The notes below the pieces were generated by a model. It ran no database searches. It worked only from the letters and a program-made list of their open reading frames with translations, and had not been told where the DNA came from. From positions 1,201,507-1,265,506 of the forward strand of contig CP166960.1 of NCBI GenBank assembly GCA_041447175.1: DNA of 64,000 nt. Reading direction: 5' to 3'. Positions 44,561 to 53,861 of this stretch are shown one piece after another. A program made the translations under genes and the position numbers. The number at the start of each line of letters is the position of its first letter. Within the stretch, counting starts at the first letter, position 1. The stretch comes from Candidatus Bathyarchaeia archaeon. GTDB taxonomy: Archaea; Thermoproteota; Bathyarchaeia; Bathyarchaeales; Bathycorpusculaceae.

Positions 44561-45064
44561 TTATTCCGTTTCTGCTGCACCATGCCATCGGCGCTCAAGA
44601 TACAAAATCAAACTGAAAAGCCCGCGGCTGAAAATCACCAAAATGAGCAGCAGAAATTCATCATAAGTTCGCACAACCACTGTTTTTATGATTTCGGCTC
44701 CTATGAAAAGCTCCAAGCTCAAAGTCAGATACCCCGACAAAAACCGCGTGACACATGAGGGTTTGTAGGGACTTTTGAATTTACACTGCAAAAACCGGTA
44801 TCCGACCAGTATTGCTCCGAAAGCGACTATTCCGCCGCCCAACACGTAAAGAACATCCGCTGCCATCGTAAGCAGAACGTAAATCACTTCATAAATGGCA
44901 CCCCCAGGCACGTAAGCAACATCCCCGGGAAGAAACAGTTTACCGAAATCGGGCACAGTTAAACTTAAAACAGTGCCAAGCACTGAAAAAATTATCATAA
45001 CAGCAATTATGGCAAGTGTGAGACGATTCCGCCCGTTACCGGAGGGCAAAGTGCATTCAGTCAT
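44561..45064 (-). CDS. DUF1622 family membrane protein
   Basis: A 167-residue membrane protein with four predicted helices. The second half (RFLSGYLTLSLELFIGAEII, then KTVVVRTYDEFLLL and RGLFSLILYLE) matches the DUF1622 pattern of an integral helix pair with a conserved LELFIGA. Function unknown. Stands alone between the hydrogenase promoter and a PQQ-like surface protein. Confidence 0.78.
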   Translation of the reverse strand: MTECTLPSGNGRNRLTLAIIAVMIIFSVLGTVLSLTVPDFGKLFLPGDVAYVPGGAIYEVIYVLLTMAADVLYVLGGGIVAFGAILVGYRFLQCKFKSPYKPSCVTRFLSGYLTLSLELFIGAEIIKTVVVRTYDEFLLLILVIFSRGLFSLILYLERRWHGAAETE

Positions 45065-45269
45065 AACAGCAGCCTTTGGTAGAATAGATGCACGTTAACG
45101 CCTAATATGATTTGTTCAATTTAGCATCAAATTGCGGAAAAAGAAGACAAGAGAAGGTTTGCTGGGCTTAGGCGACCCAAAATAGGAGAGAAAGAATGAA
45201 CCCTTGTAATCAAAGGGATAGGCAACCCAAACCTTACAGCACCTTCCTTGTTTAGGGTGAAACACGGCT

Positions 45270-45293
45270 TCTCAAAGAAAGAAAGGGAAAAAA
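45270..45293 (-). terminator. T-rich terminator after the second PQQ-like gene
   Basis: The minus strand reads TTTTTTCCCTTTCTTTCTTT just past the stop of the gene ending at 45300, the usual archaeal T-tract terminator. Confidence 0.4.
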
Positions 45294-45299
45294 TGAAGG

Positions 45300-48062
45300 T
45301 CATCGTCTTCGAAGAATCAAAGCAATTGCCGCAACCACCGCAATGACAATGATAACTGCTGTGATTATGTAGATTTCAGACAGCGGAAGCCCGCCTGGGG
45401 AAGGCGCAGCAGTTGGGCTCGGAGAGGGTGATGCTGTTGTGGTTGGAGTAGTTGTTGGTGCGGTTGCAGTGGGGGTAGGTGTAGGAGAAGTGGGCGCGGA
45501 TGTTTCAGCTATTGCGGCTGCGGTTGACGCTGAAGATGGCCCATAGGATTGGGACCCGTTGAAGCCCGCCATTATCGTGTACATTCCTGGGCTTGGCGGA
45601 GTCCACATTAAACTGAACAGCCCCGAGGAGTCGCTGGTTACAGAGCCCAAATCGTGGGTGTTTTGGTTTTCGTCTATAGCTGTTAGTTGTACTGTTACGC
45701 CTGTCACGTTTGGTTCATCGATGGTGCTTTGGATCATGTACTGTGCCCATAAACCTTGGTCGGCGTCTGCTATAGCGGGGGTGCCTTTTAACGCGGGTGA
45801 TTCATCCATAACTGCGCCTTGAATAAGCATGTTACCGCTTGAGCCGACCTGAGCTGCTTGAACCGTAGTTGAGCTTGGTCCGGGTCCAATGCAGTAAACG
45901 CGCATGTCGTTAAGATTTAGCCAAGTGTAGTAGCCGTCGGCAACTGCACTCATCTGCCATGAACTCATGCCGTACATTTGCCATTGAAGTTCGCCTGTGA
46001 ATGCGTCCACGCAGTGTGTTCGTGCACCCTGATAGGGGGGTGCGTCAAGGGAGTGTTCTTCTTCAACCATGTAGACTTTGCCGTCTGCGATTGCAGCAAC
46101 TTGTGTTGGATAGTCACCATAAACGGTGTTGGGTGTTATGGTGCTGTTGGCGGGGTCATCAGGGTCATTGCCCCAAGTGAAGGTGATGTTCCCAGTTAGG
46201 AGGTCATATGCTCTGAGCACTCCGCCGTAGCCAGCCACATATAGGTGCCCATAGCCCATACCAATTGGACTTGTCAACCCTGTTGTACCTGTGTAGTAGT
46301 TCCATGCAGGCGTCTCCATGGGTGTTGGACCCCAAATCTGCTCGCCCGTAAGCAAATCGATGCCGACCCATTGCATAGTTTGCTTATAATACAAAGTTGC
46401 AACGTTAGTATCAATGCCATCTGTTGGTCCAATGTTCACCGTTATGTTGCCAACGGGAGCAGGATAATCTTTCACCCACATTACGTCGCCGATGTTGCCG
46501 CGAGAAACGTTAAGGTTAATCGCCCACAGCGTGAAGGGGTCAGGAGTACCAACGATGCCAGCGGAGGTTCCAGGGGTCTGCTGCAGACCAGAACTTTGTC
46601 CAAAAATCAGATTGCCAGGAAAAACCCTCATAATTGTAGGCGCTGTAGTGTACAAACCGGTTTCTGGATCAAATGAGGAAGTTACGCCAAAGCCGCTGCC
46701 GCCGATGGGGGAGGATTTGGAGGGCAAAGTTTCAGATAAAGTCACATTGTAATCGTAGGCTGCACTCATGTTCTGGTTAGCGGTGCCAGGCAACCATTGG
46801 GTTACTCCGCTGGGGTTGTCAATTCCAGGTATTTTGGTGTTATTCCACTGCCATAGGTAGGAGGCGGTGCCGTTTTCGCCGCCGATGTTGTAAATTAACC
46901 ATTCACCTTGTGGTCCATATGCGCGGGTGCCGACAGGAACGTTTGTTTCATTGAAGATGTTAACTCCAGACAGGGGGTCAATTGCCATCCACCCCGTGGA
47001 GGTCACTTGTATTGTAGAATTAGCTTGTGACACCAACGGGTCTCCGTTAACAATACCAGTGCCCGTAATTGGTGTATTTGTGACCCAAAGGTAGCCGTTG
47101 GGGTTTGTTCCGTGCTGGTTGGGTGACTCAAAATCGTAAAATTGTCCAATGCTTACGCTTGTAAGGTCAGGTCTTGTCCATAAGGTCTCGCCCGTTCGCA
47201 GATCCACGCAGGTAACGCCTAAACCAGTCACGGCGTTAGCAAGCGGGAGGCTAAAGTAGACACGCCCATACATGATTATGGGGTTATTGAATTTCAATTG
47301 GTACTGGGTACCAGAATAGAAGGTCATTTGGTCACTGATTGCATTGTCGCCGCCTACAACACCACCAAAAGAAATCGGTTTGGTCCACATCACGTGAGCG
47401 GTGCTTGGTGCCCAGCCGTAGGGGTTGTACTTGAGGTAGGTTGCTCCAAATTCGGCTTGCCCCAGCCATGCTGAAGCGATTTGAGCCCAGTTCTGGTTGT
47501 TAGCGTCAATTGGCCTATTCCAGTAGCTAACGGGCAGAGGGGCTTCTTCATAATATTGCACAGGGTCGGCTGTTACGGTGAAGGAGGTGTTTGCGCTGCT
47601 CCCTAAGTACATGTCTCCGATGTACACGCTGTCGCTGCCGTTTATGCCAGTGTATCCAGCACGTTCTAATGTTTGCCCAGGCCAACTAAAGTCAACCATG
47701 TAGGTGCCAACCATGTCGGGCACGTAAACGGCGTAGCTGGAACCCACAGGGTCAGAAACGCCATCGGTCACTACCGACTCTACTGAGCCATCGGGCTTGG
47801 TTACGTTTACGCTGTAGCCTTGCCATCGGTCACCAGTTGCGGCAACTGCCGTGGGCGGCGGAATATCTACCCAAAATACCAAGATGACGGTGGTGTCAAC
47901 TTGAGCGGGGTTAGGAGAGGCTGTAACGAAGGAGTAGGTTTGGATAGTCCAGGGAGGGTCGTGTGCTTGTGCTGCTGGAAGAGAAAGCAGGGGTAATGCG
48001 AGGGTTAGTAGAAGTATTAATGAAAAAACCGTGATTTTGGTTTTATTTAATAGAACTTTCAC
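45300..48062 (-). CDS. PQQ-like beta-propeller surface protein (second paralog)
   Basis: A 920-residue paralog of the 27331-29871 protein. It shows a signal peptide, the same N-terminal domain (VTASPNPAQ, GDRWQGYSV), propeller repeats such as DLRTGETLWTRP, DLLTGEQIWGP and DAFTGELQW, then an Ig-like domain. A Pro/Thr/Ser linker, transmembrane helix and RRR end follow. The start is GTG with GGTGAG 7 bases upstream, and a TATA-like CTTATACATT lies about 55 bases before it. The two loci share all domain features, so a gene duplication with divergence is likely. Probably an exposed membrane-anchored protein. Confidence 0.8.
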   Translation of the reverse strand: MKVLLNKTKITVFSLILLLTLALPLLSLPAAQAHDPPWTIQTYSFVTASPNPAQVDTTVILVFWVDIPPPTAVAATGDRWQGYSVNVTKPDGSVESVVTDGVSDPVGSSYAVYVPDMVGTYMVDFSWPGQTLERAGYTGINGSDSVYIGDMYLGSSANTSFTVTADPVQYYEEAPLPVSYWNRPIDANNQNWAQIASAWLGQAEFGATYLKYNPYGWAPSTAHVMWTKPISFGGVVGGDNAISDQMTFYSGTQYQLKFNNPIIMYGRVYFSLPLANAVTGLGVTCVDLRTGETLWTRPDLTSVSIGQFYDFESPNQHGTNPNGYLWVTNTPITGTGIVNGDPLVSQANSTIQVTSTGWMAIDPLSGVNIFNETNVPVGTRAYGPQGEWLIYNIGGENGTASYLWQWNNTKIPGIDNPSGVTQWLPGTANQNMSAAYDYNVTLSETLPSKSSPIGGSGFGVTSSFDPETGLYTTAPTIMRVFPGNLIFGQSSGLQQTPGTSAGIVGTPDPFTLWAINLNVSRGNIGDVMWVKDYPAPVGNITVNIGPTDGIDTNVATLYYKQTMQWVGIDLLTGEQIWGPTPMETPAWNYYTGTTGLTSPIGMGYGHLYVAGYGGVLRAYDLLTGNITFTWGNDPDDPANSTITPNTVYGDYPTQVAAIADGKVYMVEEEHSLDAPPYQGARTHCVDAFTGELQWQMYGMSSWQMSAVADGYYTWLNLNDMRVYCIGPGPSSTTVQAAQVGSSGNMLIQGAVMDESPALKGTPAIADADQGLWAQYMIQSTIDEPNVTGVTVQLTAIDENQNTHDLGSVTSDSSGLFSLMWTPPSPGMYTIMAGFNGSQSYGPSSASTAAAIAETSAPTSPTPTPTATAPTTTPTTTASPSPSPTAAPSPGGLPLSEIYIITAVIIVIAVVAAIALILRRR

Positions 48063-48411
48063 TCTTACTCACCATGCTCTTGTTAGAATTCTGGAAGGTG
48101 CATAAATCAAAATGAATGTATAAGAGTTTGTTGGCAGCGATGTACAATTACAAGCTCAAGTCTTCAAATTTAAAACAAAAAAAACACGTTCAAAAGGCGT
48201 AAAGCGATACAAATAAACGTGAGCCCGCCAATAAAATGGTCACCAACCCAAAAAAAGCACAAAAACAGCCCAAAATTAACCGTTTACCCCGCTAACAAAC
48301 TGGAAAAACAAGTAAAGTTAAAATGATTGGTCGATAGGTTTTTATGTGCGGGTTAAATCTCTAAGTTGTCCTAAACCTGTCAAAAGGGCAGAAAATCAGG
48401 ATTGAAGTTGA
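48063..48411. promoter_or_regulatory. Divergent intergenic region with two promoters
   Basis: This 349-base A-rich region separates the PQQ-like gene (minus) and uS10 (plus). A TATA-like element at about 48116-48127 faces left. Another, TTTTTATGTG at about 48339-48348, faces right and gives a leader of about 40-50 bases for uS10. No gene seen. Confidence 0.45.
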
Positions 48412-48720
48412 ATGGTTAGAAAAGCACGAATCCGGCTAACGAGCACCGATTACGAGAAACTGGAAGTAGTATGTGAAGAACTCAGAAGCATAGCCCAAAA
48501 AACAGGAGTCAAAATCAATGGTCCCGTTCCGTTGCCCACTAAACGCCTGCGCGTACCCGTATTAAAGGCGCCATCAGGCTCAGGCACAGCCACATGGGAC
48601 AGGTGGGAAATGCGCATTCATAAACGCTTAATTGATATTGACAGCGAAGAACGCGTCATGAGGCGAATCATGCGTATCCGCGTTCCTGAAGAAGTTCACG
48701 TCACAATTGAGCTTATTTAG
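48412..48720 (+). CDS. rps10: Small ribosomal subunit protein uS10
   Basis: Archaeal-type uS10 (102 aa). [12 protein letters not shown] at the start, [36 protein letters not shown] in the middle (in two parts: [14 protein letters not shown] and [11 protein letters not shown]) and the C-terminal [11 protein letters not shown] are the family landmarks. It is usually beside the EF-1alpha gene in archaea; here it stands alone with its own TATA box, a small local rearrangement. Confidence 0.95.
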   Translation: MVRKARIRLTSTDYEKLEVVCEELRSIAQKTGVKINGPVPLPTKRLRVPVLKAPSGSGTATWDRWEMRIHKRLIDIDSEERVMRRIMRIRVPEEVHVTIELI

Positions 48721-48756
48721 CTCAACTTTTTTAAGTAAAAATTTTTGTAGATTAGA

Positions 48757-49569
48757 TTAAGGGTAGATTAGGTACCCTACAACTGCTAGTACTGCGCTTG
48801 CAGTGAAACCCACAGCCCAGACAGTTTTGTTCCAACTGTAGATTTTATAGCCATCCAGAATCCCAAAAGGTACCAAGTTGAAGATAGCTATGAAACCGTT
48901 CAGGAAAGCACCGATTGCAAAGATCCAACTGTAGGGGCTTGGTATGAAATAGGCGGATAGGAATATTGTGGAGAGGATTATGTTTGTGGTTGGCCCTGCA
49001 ATGGAGATTTTTCCGATGTCCTCAAGCCGCGCTGGTCCAGAAATCATAACTGCACCAGGCGAAATCAGCTTGAAAGGCGACAGAAGAGTCAACGCGGTTA
49101 CCAACGCACCCCAAGTTGTTAACCGAAATTCAGCCCATAAACCACTTTTCTGTGCGACCACTTTGTGAGCTATTTCATGTGCGAAAAAGGAAAGGGTAAG
49201 AAGAGCGGCTAAAGCGGAAAGCTCTAACGCGATGATACTGTTCCATTCCACGCCTAAGCCATAAGAAAAACCCACAGCACTCACCAGCAAAGCGCCGATG
49301 GCTAGGTGTTGAAGCTCTTTAGGGCTGAAGTAAACACGCCCGTTCACTTTGCGCGGTTGCCCAAAACTGACGGAGAACTGGTAGGAATCCTTTCGTGGTG
49401 CAAAAACGTCGGCGACGGTTTCTTGTCGTTGATTGTGGGCAACTCCGATGCGTGGGCACCCATGATTTTCAGGAAGGCGATGCTGGCTACAGAATTGTCC
49501 GCCGCAGTAGGGACAGTGAAACGGCATAAGAACATCTTGCCCACATTTCTGACAGTTCACGTTTAACAT
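48757..49569 (-). CDS. AN1-type zinc finger plus site-2 protease-like membrane protein
   Basis: A 270-residue fusion. Residues 1-40 form an AN1-type zinc finger (CQKCG, CPYCGG, FCSQH, HGC) and the rest is a membrane M50-type metalloprotease: HEIAH in FFAHEIAHKVVAQ binds zinc, and FGILDGYK supplies the second ligand. Five or six transmembrane helices are predicted. Probably an intramembrane protease whose finger faces the cytosol and binds a partner. A TATA-like ACATATAAAC lies about 35 bases before the ATG. Confidence 0.85.
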   Translation of the reverse strand: MLNVNCQKCGQDVLMPFHCPYCGGQFCSQHRLPENHGCPRIGVAHNQRQETVADVFAPRKDSYQFSVSFGQPRKVNGRVYFSPKELQHLAIGALLVSAVGFSYGLGVEWNSIIALELSALAALLTLSFFAHEIAHKVVAQKSGLWAEFRLTTWGALVTALTLLSPFKLISPGAVMISGPARLEDIGKISIAGPTTNIILSTIFLSAYFIPSPYSWIFAIGAFLNGFIAIFNLVPFGILDGYKIYSWNKTVWAVGFTASAVLAVVGYLIYP

Positions 49570-49867
49570 CAGCCTTTTCTTTGATATGGAAGGATTCTCG
49601 GTTTATATGTTTCCCTTATACCTCCAAAAAAAGCCTCAAGCCTATTCAAATTCATTAAAGGGTAAACGTGTTTGCCGCGCCGCACTTCTGGAACCTGAAA
49701 AACCGTACTTTACAACAAACCCCCACTATTATTTGCATTTTAATCAAACAAACATGAAAACAGCAACACTAAATACTTTTAAATGGCTAAATAGTTAGCT
49801 AAGTTATTAATATGGAACTGAAAGAACATTAACGAAGCATAAACCACGAGAAAGGAGAAAAGAGTAT
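49570..49867. promoter_or_regulatory. Divergent intergenic region
   Basis: Holds the promoter of the AN1 protease gene (minus strand) and a TATA-like ACTTTTAAATGG (about 49773-49784) for the large surface protein gene. A short plus-strand frame across the middle has no family or ribosome-binding support. Confidence 0.4.
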
Positions 49868-52537
49868 TTGATAAAAGCCAAAACTACAAGAACAGTGTTA
49901 ACCTTAGTTGTTGCAAGTCTGCTACTTCTATCTCTAAGCAGCCAATTTGCCAACGCCATAACCAGCGGCGACCCCGAACTCACAGGAACAATTGAGAACC
50001 CCAGCGACTACATCACAGCGGTAACGATGGGCTCAATTATCCCTGTAGTTACTGAAACAGGCAAAATCGCCCTATCAGTAGACGGCGCAGGGTCAAACAG
50101 CGGAACCGCAATAATTGAAGCTGAAAAACCCTCTGCAAGCGCAACCGTTCGATGTGCTTACATGGCGGCTGCAACAACAGGCTTACGCAATTACCACCTT
50201 GTTGCAGGCAACATCAAAATTGATGGCGCCAACTTTGTTTGGAGCATCGAAACCTCCAGCAGCATAAGCTCATGGAACTACTGGGGCGACGTAACGAATT
50301 TGGTCAAACCCAAAATTGACGCCGCACCAGCAGGCAGGATTCCCTTCACCGTAACAGAATCGTCTACAGGCAGCATTGACGGCGAAATACTTGTCGTAAT
50401 CTTCGATGACCCCGCAGCAGCAATAGAAAACACCATAGTACTACTTTTCGGAGCACAAGCAGTTGGAGGCGACACATTCCACATCGGTCTAGGTTCACCC
50501 ATCACAGCCGAAGCTTTAACGCAGCCAATGGAGCTCTCATTAGGAATAAGCTTTGGCTATCAACCTACAGTTCAATACAGCGTTGTCGAAGTTAACGGTC
50601 AACGGATATCCACAAGCGCAGGCGGACAAGACGACGGCGCCGGAGCAAACGGAGCATTGCTTACGGTTGGCGGTCTTGACGACAGCAACGCAAACCCACC
50701 CAACCCCTTAACTACAGGCACCGCAGGACCCACATATGACGACGAATTATACACTCTCAACCCATTCGTAGAAGTCGGAGATACAACCATAGACGTCTTC
50801 ACTAAAAATCCCTCCAACGATGACAACATATTCTTTGCCGCCCTTAACCTGCGAGCACAAACTGCTGTTGTAAACGAAGGCATTGTCCTGTCACCCCCAT
50901 CAGCAGGGAACACAATAGGTCAACCGCACACAGTAACCGCGACACTTCAAGACAGTAACGGAGAAGCAATAGTTGGCAGAATGGTTACCTTCGAAATTAT
51001 CTCAGGACCCAACACAGGAAACACTGCAATGGAAGACTCGGATGCAAGCGGACATGCCAGTTACACATACACTAGCGCCACTGAAGGAACGGATGTAATC
51101 AGAGCGAGCTTCATAAACAACCAAGGAGAAACAGTGTACTCAAACACGGTTACTAAGACTTGGTCACCTCTTGTTGTTACAAACGTGTACCTGTCTATGA
51201 ACGCTCCTGTGCTTATGGCTGACGGTTCCTCCATGACCTGCACCATATATTATAACAACTTTGGCGGTAACCCCGCACAAAACACCGTTCTGAAAGCTCA
51301 ACTTCCGCCCGAAGTCGTCTTTATATCGGCTTCAGACAGCGGAACCTACAACAGCGCACTACACCAAGTTGATTGGAACATCGGCACCATCCCACCTGAT
51401 GGAAATGGCTACCGAACCGTTACCGTCGGTATCCCAAGCGGCACCCCCATAGGAACCGTACTACAACACGAAGCAGAAATCCAAACAACCACCCTTGAAA
51501 CAGACTTCAGCGACAACATAGCCTCAAAACAGACAACCGTGGTACACTCACAAATGCCAACAAACACAGAAATGGGTCCAGTGATAAGCTACTCAAATCA
51601 AGGTCCTATAATAAACTGGCACCAACCCATAACCTTCACATACATTGACCCCGACGCAATAGCCGTAGACATCATCATTCACGTAAATGATGGTGGAGAT
51701 GACATTACAGGCACCATGACTGGTCCAGCCCCGACATGGACGTATACGACCACATTTTATCCACGCCACGGATGGGCAATGGTAACATACATACCTCACT
51801 ACCCAAGCGGCACAACTAACACAATCGATTTCACCTTCTACATTGACCCCGCAGGTTACGTTTATGACGTCATCACTAATGACCGCATTCAGGGCGCTAC
51901 TGTTTGGCTTCAATGGTACAACACAGTCACAGGCAACTGGGAAAACGTACCCACAGGAGAAAGCCCCGCCGTGATGCAGCCTGATGTCAACCCACTAGTC
52001 ACTAACGTTGATGGTCAGTACCAGTGGGACACCTTGGCAGGTTCTTACCGCGTACACGTGGAGGCACCGGGATACTACTCCGCTGACAGCATTGTGGTTA
52101 CGGTTCCGCCGCCGGTCTTTGATCTTAATGTTGGTTTGACGCCTTTGCCTGTCACTTATGCTACTTCGGCTTCTGTTTGGACCACTAATGATGCGGGTGT
52201 TGAGCTTAGCGAGTTTAGTTTGGGTCAGACCGTCTTTATTCATTGGCATCCTAGCCCAGAACACACGGTTGTGGATATTCAGGTGCAGGATCAGGATGGC
52301 AACGTCGTGTTTGGTCCAGCGCTTACTCTTGCCCAAGCAGACTCACCCGTAAGCTTCACGCCGCCCTTTGCAGGGTACTTTACCGTGCTGGTTAACGGGT
52401 CACCGGCGTTTCACATCGCCGTTTCAACCCTGTTTGTGGTCCCCGAAAGCGCACTAGGCACCCTAATGGCCACCATCGCATGCCTCGCAGCCGCAGTCAC
52501 CCTCCACAGCAACAAACACAAACACAAAAAACCCTAA
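49868..52537 (+). CDS. Large multi-domain surface protein (DUF3344/Big-type repeats)
   Basis: An 889-residue exported protein with TTG start and AAGGAG about 10 bases upstream. It has a signal peptide to about residue 29, a DUF3344-like beta domain (GDVTNLV, LLFGAQAVGG) and a Big1-like domain (TVTATLQDSNGEAIVGRMVTF). A DUF11-like domain (TCTIYYNNFGGNPAQN), a carboxypeptidase-regulatory-like domain (GATVWLQWYNTVTGNWEN) and a C-terminal transmembrane helix follow. It is probably an S-layer or adhesion protein. T-rich sequence (about 52546-52575) follows the stop. Domain names are pattern-based. Confidence 0.72.
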   Translation: MIKAKTTRTVLTLVVASLLLLSLSSQFANAITSGDPELTGTIENPSDYITAVTMGSIIPVVTETGKIALSVDGAGSNSGTAIIEAEKPSASATVRCAYMAAATTGLRNYHLVAGNIKIDGANFVWSIETSSSISSWNYWGDVTNLVKPKIDAAPAGRIPFTVTESSTGSIDGEILVVIFDDPAAAIENTIVLLFGAQAVGGDTFHIGLGSPITAEALTQPMELSLGISFGYQPTVQYSVVEVNGQRISTSAGGQDDGAGANGALLTVGGLDDSNANPPNPLTTGTAGPTYDDELYTLNPFVEVGDTTIDVFTKNPSNDDNIFFAALNLRAQTAVVNEGIVLSPPSAGNTIGQPHTVTATLQDSNGEAIVGRMVTFEIISGPNTGNTAMEDSDASGHASYTYTSATEGTDVIRASFINNQGETVYSNTVTKTWSPLVVTNVYLSMNAPVLMADGSSMTCTIYYNNFGGNPAQNTVLKAQLPPEVVFISASDSGTYNSALHQVDWNIGTIPPDGNGYRTVTVGIPSGTPIGTVLQHEAEIQTTTLETDFSDNIASKQTTVVHSQMPTNTEMGPVISYSNQGPIINWHQPITFTYIDPDAIAVDIIIHVNDGGDDITGTMTGPAPTWTYTTTFYPRHGWAMVTYIPHYPSGTTNTIDFTFYIDPAGYVYDVITNDRIQGATVWLQWYNTVTGNWENVPTGESPAVMQPDVNPLVTNVDGQYQWDTLAGSYRVHVEAPGYYSADSIVVTVPPPVFDLNVGLTPLPVTYATSASVWTTNDAGVELSEFSLGQTVFIHWHPSPEHTVVDIQVQDQDGNVVFGPALTLAQADSPVSFTPPFAGYFTVLVNGSPAFHIAVSTLFVVPESALGTLMATIACLAAAVTLHSNKHKHKKP

Positions 52538-52545
52538 ACACCACC

Positions 52546-52575
52546 CCAACCTTTTTTCTTTGTTTTTTCTTTTAG
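52546..52575 (+). terminator. T-rich terminator after the surface protein gene
   Basis: The run CCTTTTTTCTTTGTTTTTTC lies just after the stop at 52537 and resembles archaeal T-tract terminators; no stem is needed. Confidence 0.45.
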
Positions 52576-52652
52576 CAAGTTTGTTTTTCGGCAGTCTTAT
52601 TTTTGGGTGATAGGAGGTTCTTGTTTGTTGCTTTGTAAACACCCTAACATAT

Positions 52653-52685
52653 ACAAAGTACTTTGTGATACAAAGTTATATAAGT
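52653..52685 (+). promoter_or_regulatory. Palindromic operator and TATA box of the membrane protein/wHTH pair
   Basis: A perfect 14-bp palindrome, ACAAAGTACTTTGT (52653-52666), is followed after three bases by a third half-site ACAAAGT (52670-52676). That half-site abuts a TATA box TTATATAAG (52677-52685). The next gene's ATG is 37 bases past the TATA box. A dimer bound here would block TBP. The wHTH protein encoded by the second gene is the obvious candidate, suggesting autoregulation. Confidence 0.6.
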
Positions 52686-52721
52686 TGCAGAGCCAATAAA
52701 GAAGCGGAGACAAAGCAAGAC

Positions 52722-53348
52722 ATGACCACACAATTTGACCTCAAACAAGTCGAGCGTAAAACCTACATGTCTTACCACCAAGACGGCTTAATGGACATAT
52801 TCATCGGCACATACATCACAAGTTTTGCCTTAGGAGTAGCACTAGACCTATACGGAAAACCAGGGTTTGGAGCCCTAATGCCAGCCATCCTCGTAGCCAC
52901 GGTGTTACCACTCTGGATTGCTGCAAAAAGAAAAATCACAATGCCCCGAATCGGCTTTGTAAAATTCAAATCACACGACACGAACATGCTGGCAGTCACA
53001 ATTTTGGGAGTGGCGGTTTTGGGTTTGGTTGGATTTTTTGTTTTCACACTCACCCAAGGAGGCGAACACCCCGCGTGGTTAGAGGCAGTTCTTCAAAACG
53101 GATTACTCGTGACGGGTTCAGCGGGGTTAGCAGCATGCGCACTGTTTGGCTACTCCACAGGAATAAAAAGACTCTACGCCTATGGGGCAGTAGCGTTTGT
53201 CCTTTTTGCAGTGGCACAGTTCAAAGGCATATTCTTCGCATACATTGTTTCGGCGTTAGGCGCCACTTTGATAATCACGGGTTTTGCGTTACTTGCAAAA
53301 TTTGTAACAAAATACCCCCTGCAAGGTGACAAAACCATTGCCAACTGA
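52722..53348 (+). CDS. Multi-pass membrane protein paired with a wHTH regulator
   Basis: A protein of about 208 residues with five or six predicted transmembrane helices after a short polar start (MTTQFDLKQVERKTYM). No family assigned. A GTG upstream at 52665 lies in the operator and TATA box, so I chose the ATG at 52722. Its 3' end overlaps the regulator gene by 23 bases, so the two are translated together. The regulator-membrane pair suggests a stress or membrane-state sensor, by context only. Confidence 0.72.
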   Translation: MTTQFDLKQVERKTYMSYHQDGLMDIFIGTYITSFALGVALDLYGKPGFGALMPAILVATVLPLWIAAKRKITMPRIGFVKFKSHDTNMLAVTILGVAVLGLVGFFVFTLTQGGEHPAWLEAVLQNGLLVTGSAGLAACALFGYSTGIKRLYAYGAVAFVLFAVAQFKGIFFAYIVSALGATLIITGFALLAKFVTKYPLQGDKTIAN

Positions 53349-53667
53349 CGCAGAAAAAACCCCCAACATCAACCGCCTAATACACGAACCAGCACGGTTC
53401 ATGATTATGGCGCACTTATACGTTGTAGAAAGCGCTGATTTTTTGTTTCTGCAACACCAGATGGAGATGACTCCGGGGAATCTTTCGGCGCACCTGCGGA
53501 AGTTGGAGGATGCAGAGTATGTGGAGGTGGTGAAGGAGTTTGTTGACCGCAAGCCGCACACTGCGCTTAAGTTGACAAAAAAGGGGCGCGATGTGTTTAG
53601 GGAGTATCAAACGACGATGAAGCGCGTTTTGGATAATTTACCCAAAGGACCCGAAGTTGACCCCTAA
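53326..53667 (+). CDS. Winged-helix transcriptional regulator (HTH_34-like)
   Basis: A 113-residue protein with a winged helix: RFMIMAHLYV, FLFLQHQMEMTPGNLSAHLRKLEDAEYV (recognition helix) and VDRKPHTALKLTKKG (wing). It resembles archaeal HTH_34/MarR-type regulators. GTG start inside the preceding gene. Likely binds the palindrome upstream of its own operon. Confidence 0.82.
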   Translation: MTKPLPTDAEKTPNINRLIHEPARFMIMAHLYVVESADFLFLQHQMEMTPGNLSAHLRKLEDAEYVEVVKEFVDRKPHTALKLTKKGRDVFREYQTTMKRVLDNLPKGPEVDP

Positions 53668-53784
53668 CGGGCGTTTTTTGAAAAGGTAGTGTTTTGGTTT
53701 TCGGTTGGCTTTGTTGTTGTGTTCCGCAGTTTGTTATCAAAAAATTTAATAGCTTCAATTAATTTTTCTGATAAGGCGGAAATT

Positions 53785-53856
53785 ATGACTACCCCAAAGC
53801 CAAACAAGCAAATTTTGGCTCTAAGCGAGCCCCACAAAAAGAACTATGGGAAGTAA
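53785..53856 (+). CDS. Possible 23-residue leader peptide before fwdB
   Basis: A short frame (MTTPKPNKQILALSEPHKKN plus three more) with AAGGCGG 5 bases upstream, ending 5 bases before the fwdB ATG. A TATA-like AATTTAATAG at about 53743-53752 would place it as the first translated frame on the message. Translation unproven. Confidence 0.3.
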   Translation: MTTPKPNKQILALSEPHKKNYGK

Positions 53857-53861
53857 ATGCC

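Noticed and set aside
49586-49798. Plus-strand frame of 70 codons
   Set aside because: Spans divergent promoters of two real genes and shows no family features.
52665-52721. GTG start for the membrane protein
   Set aside because: Lies inside the operator and TATA box, so it would not be on the message.
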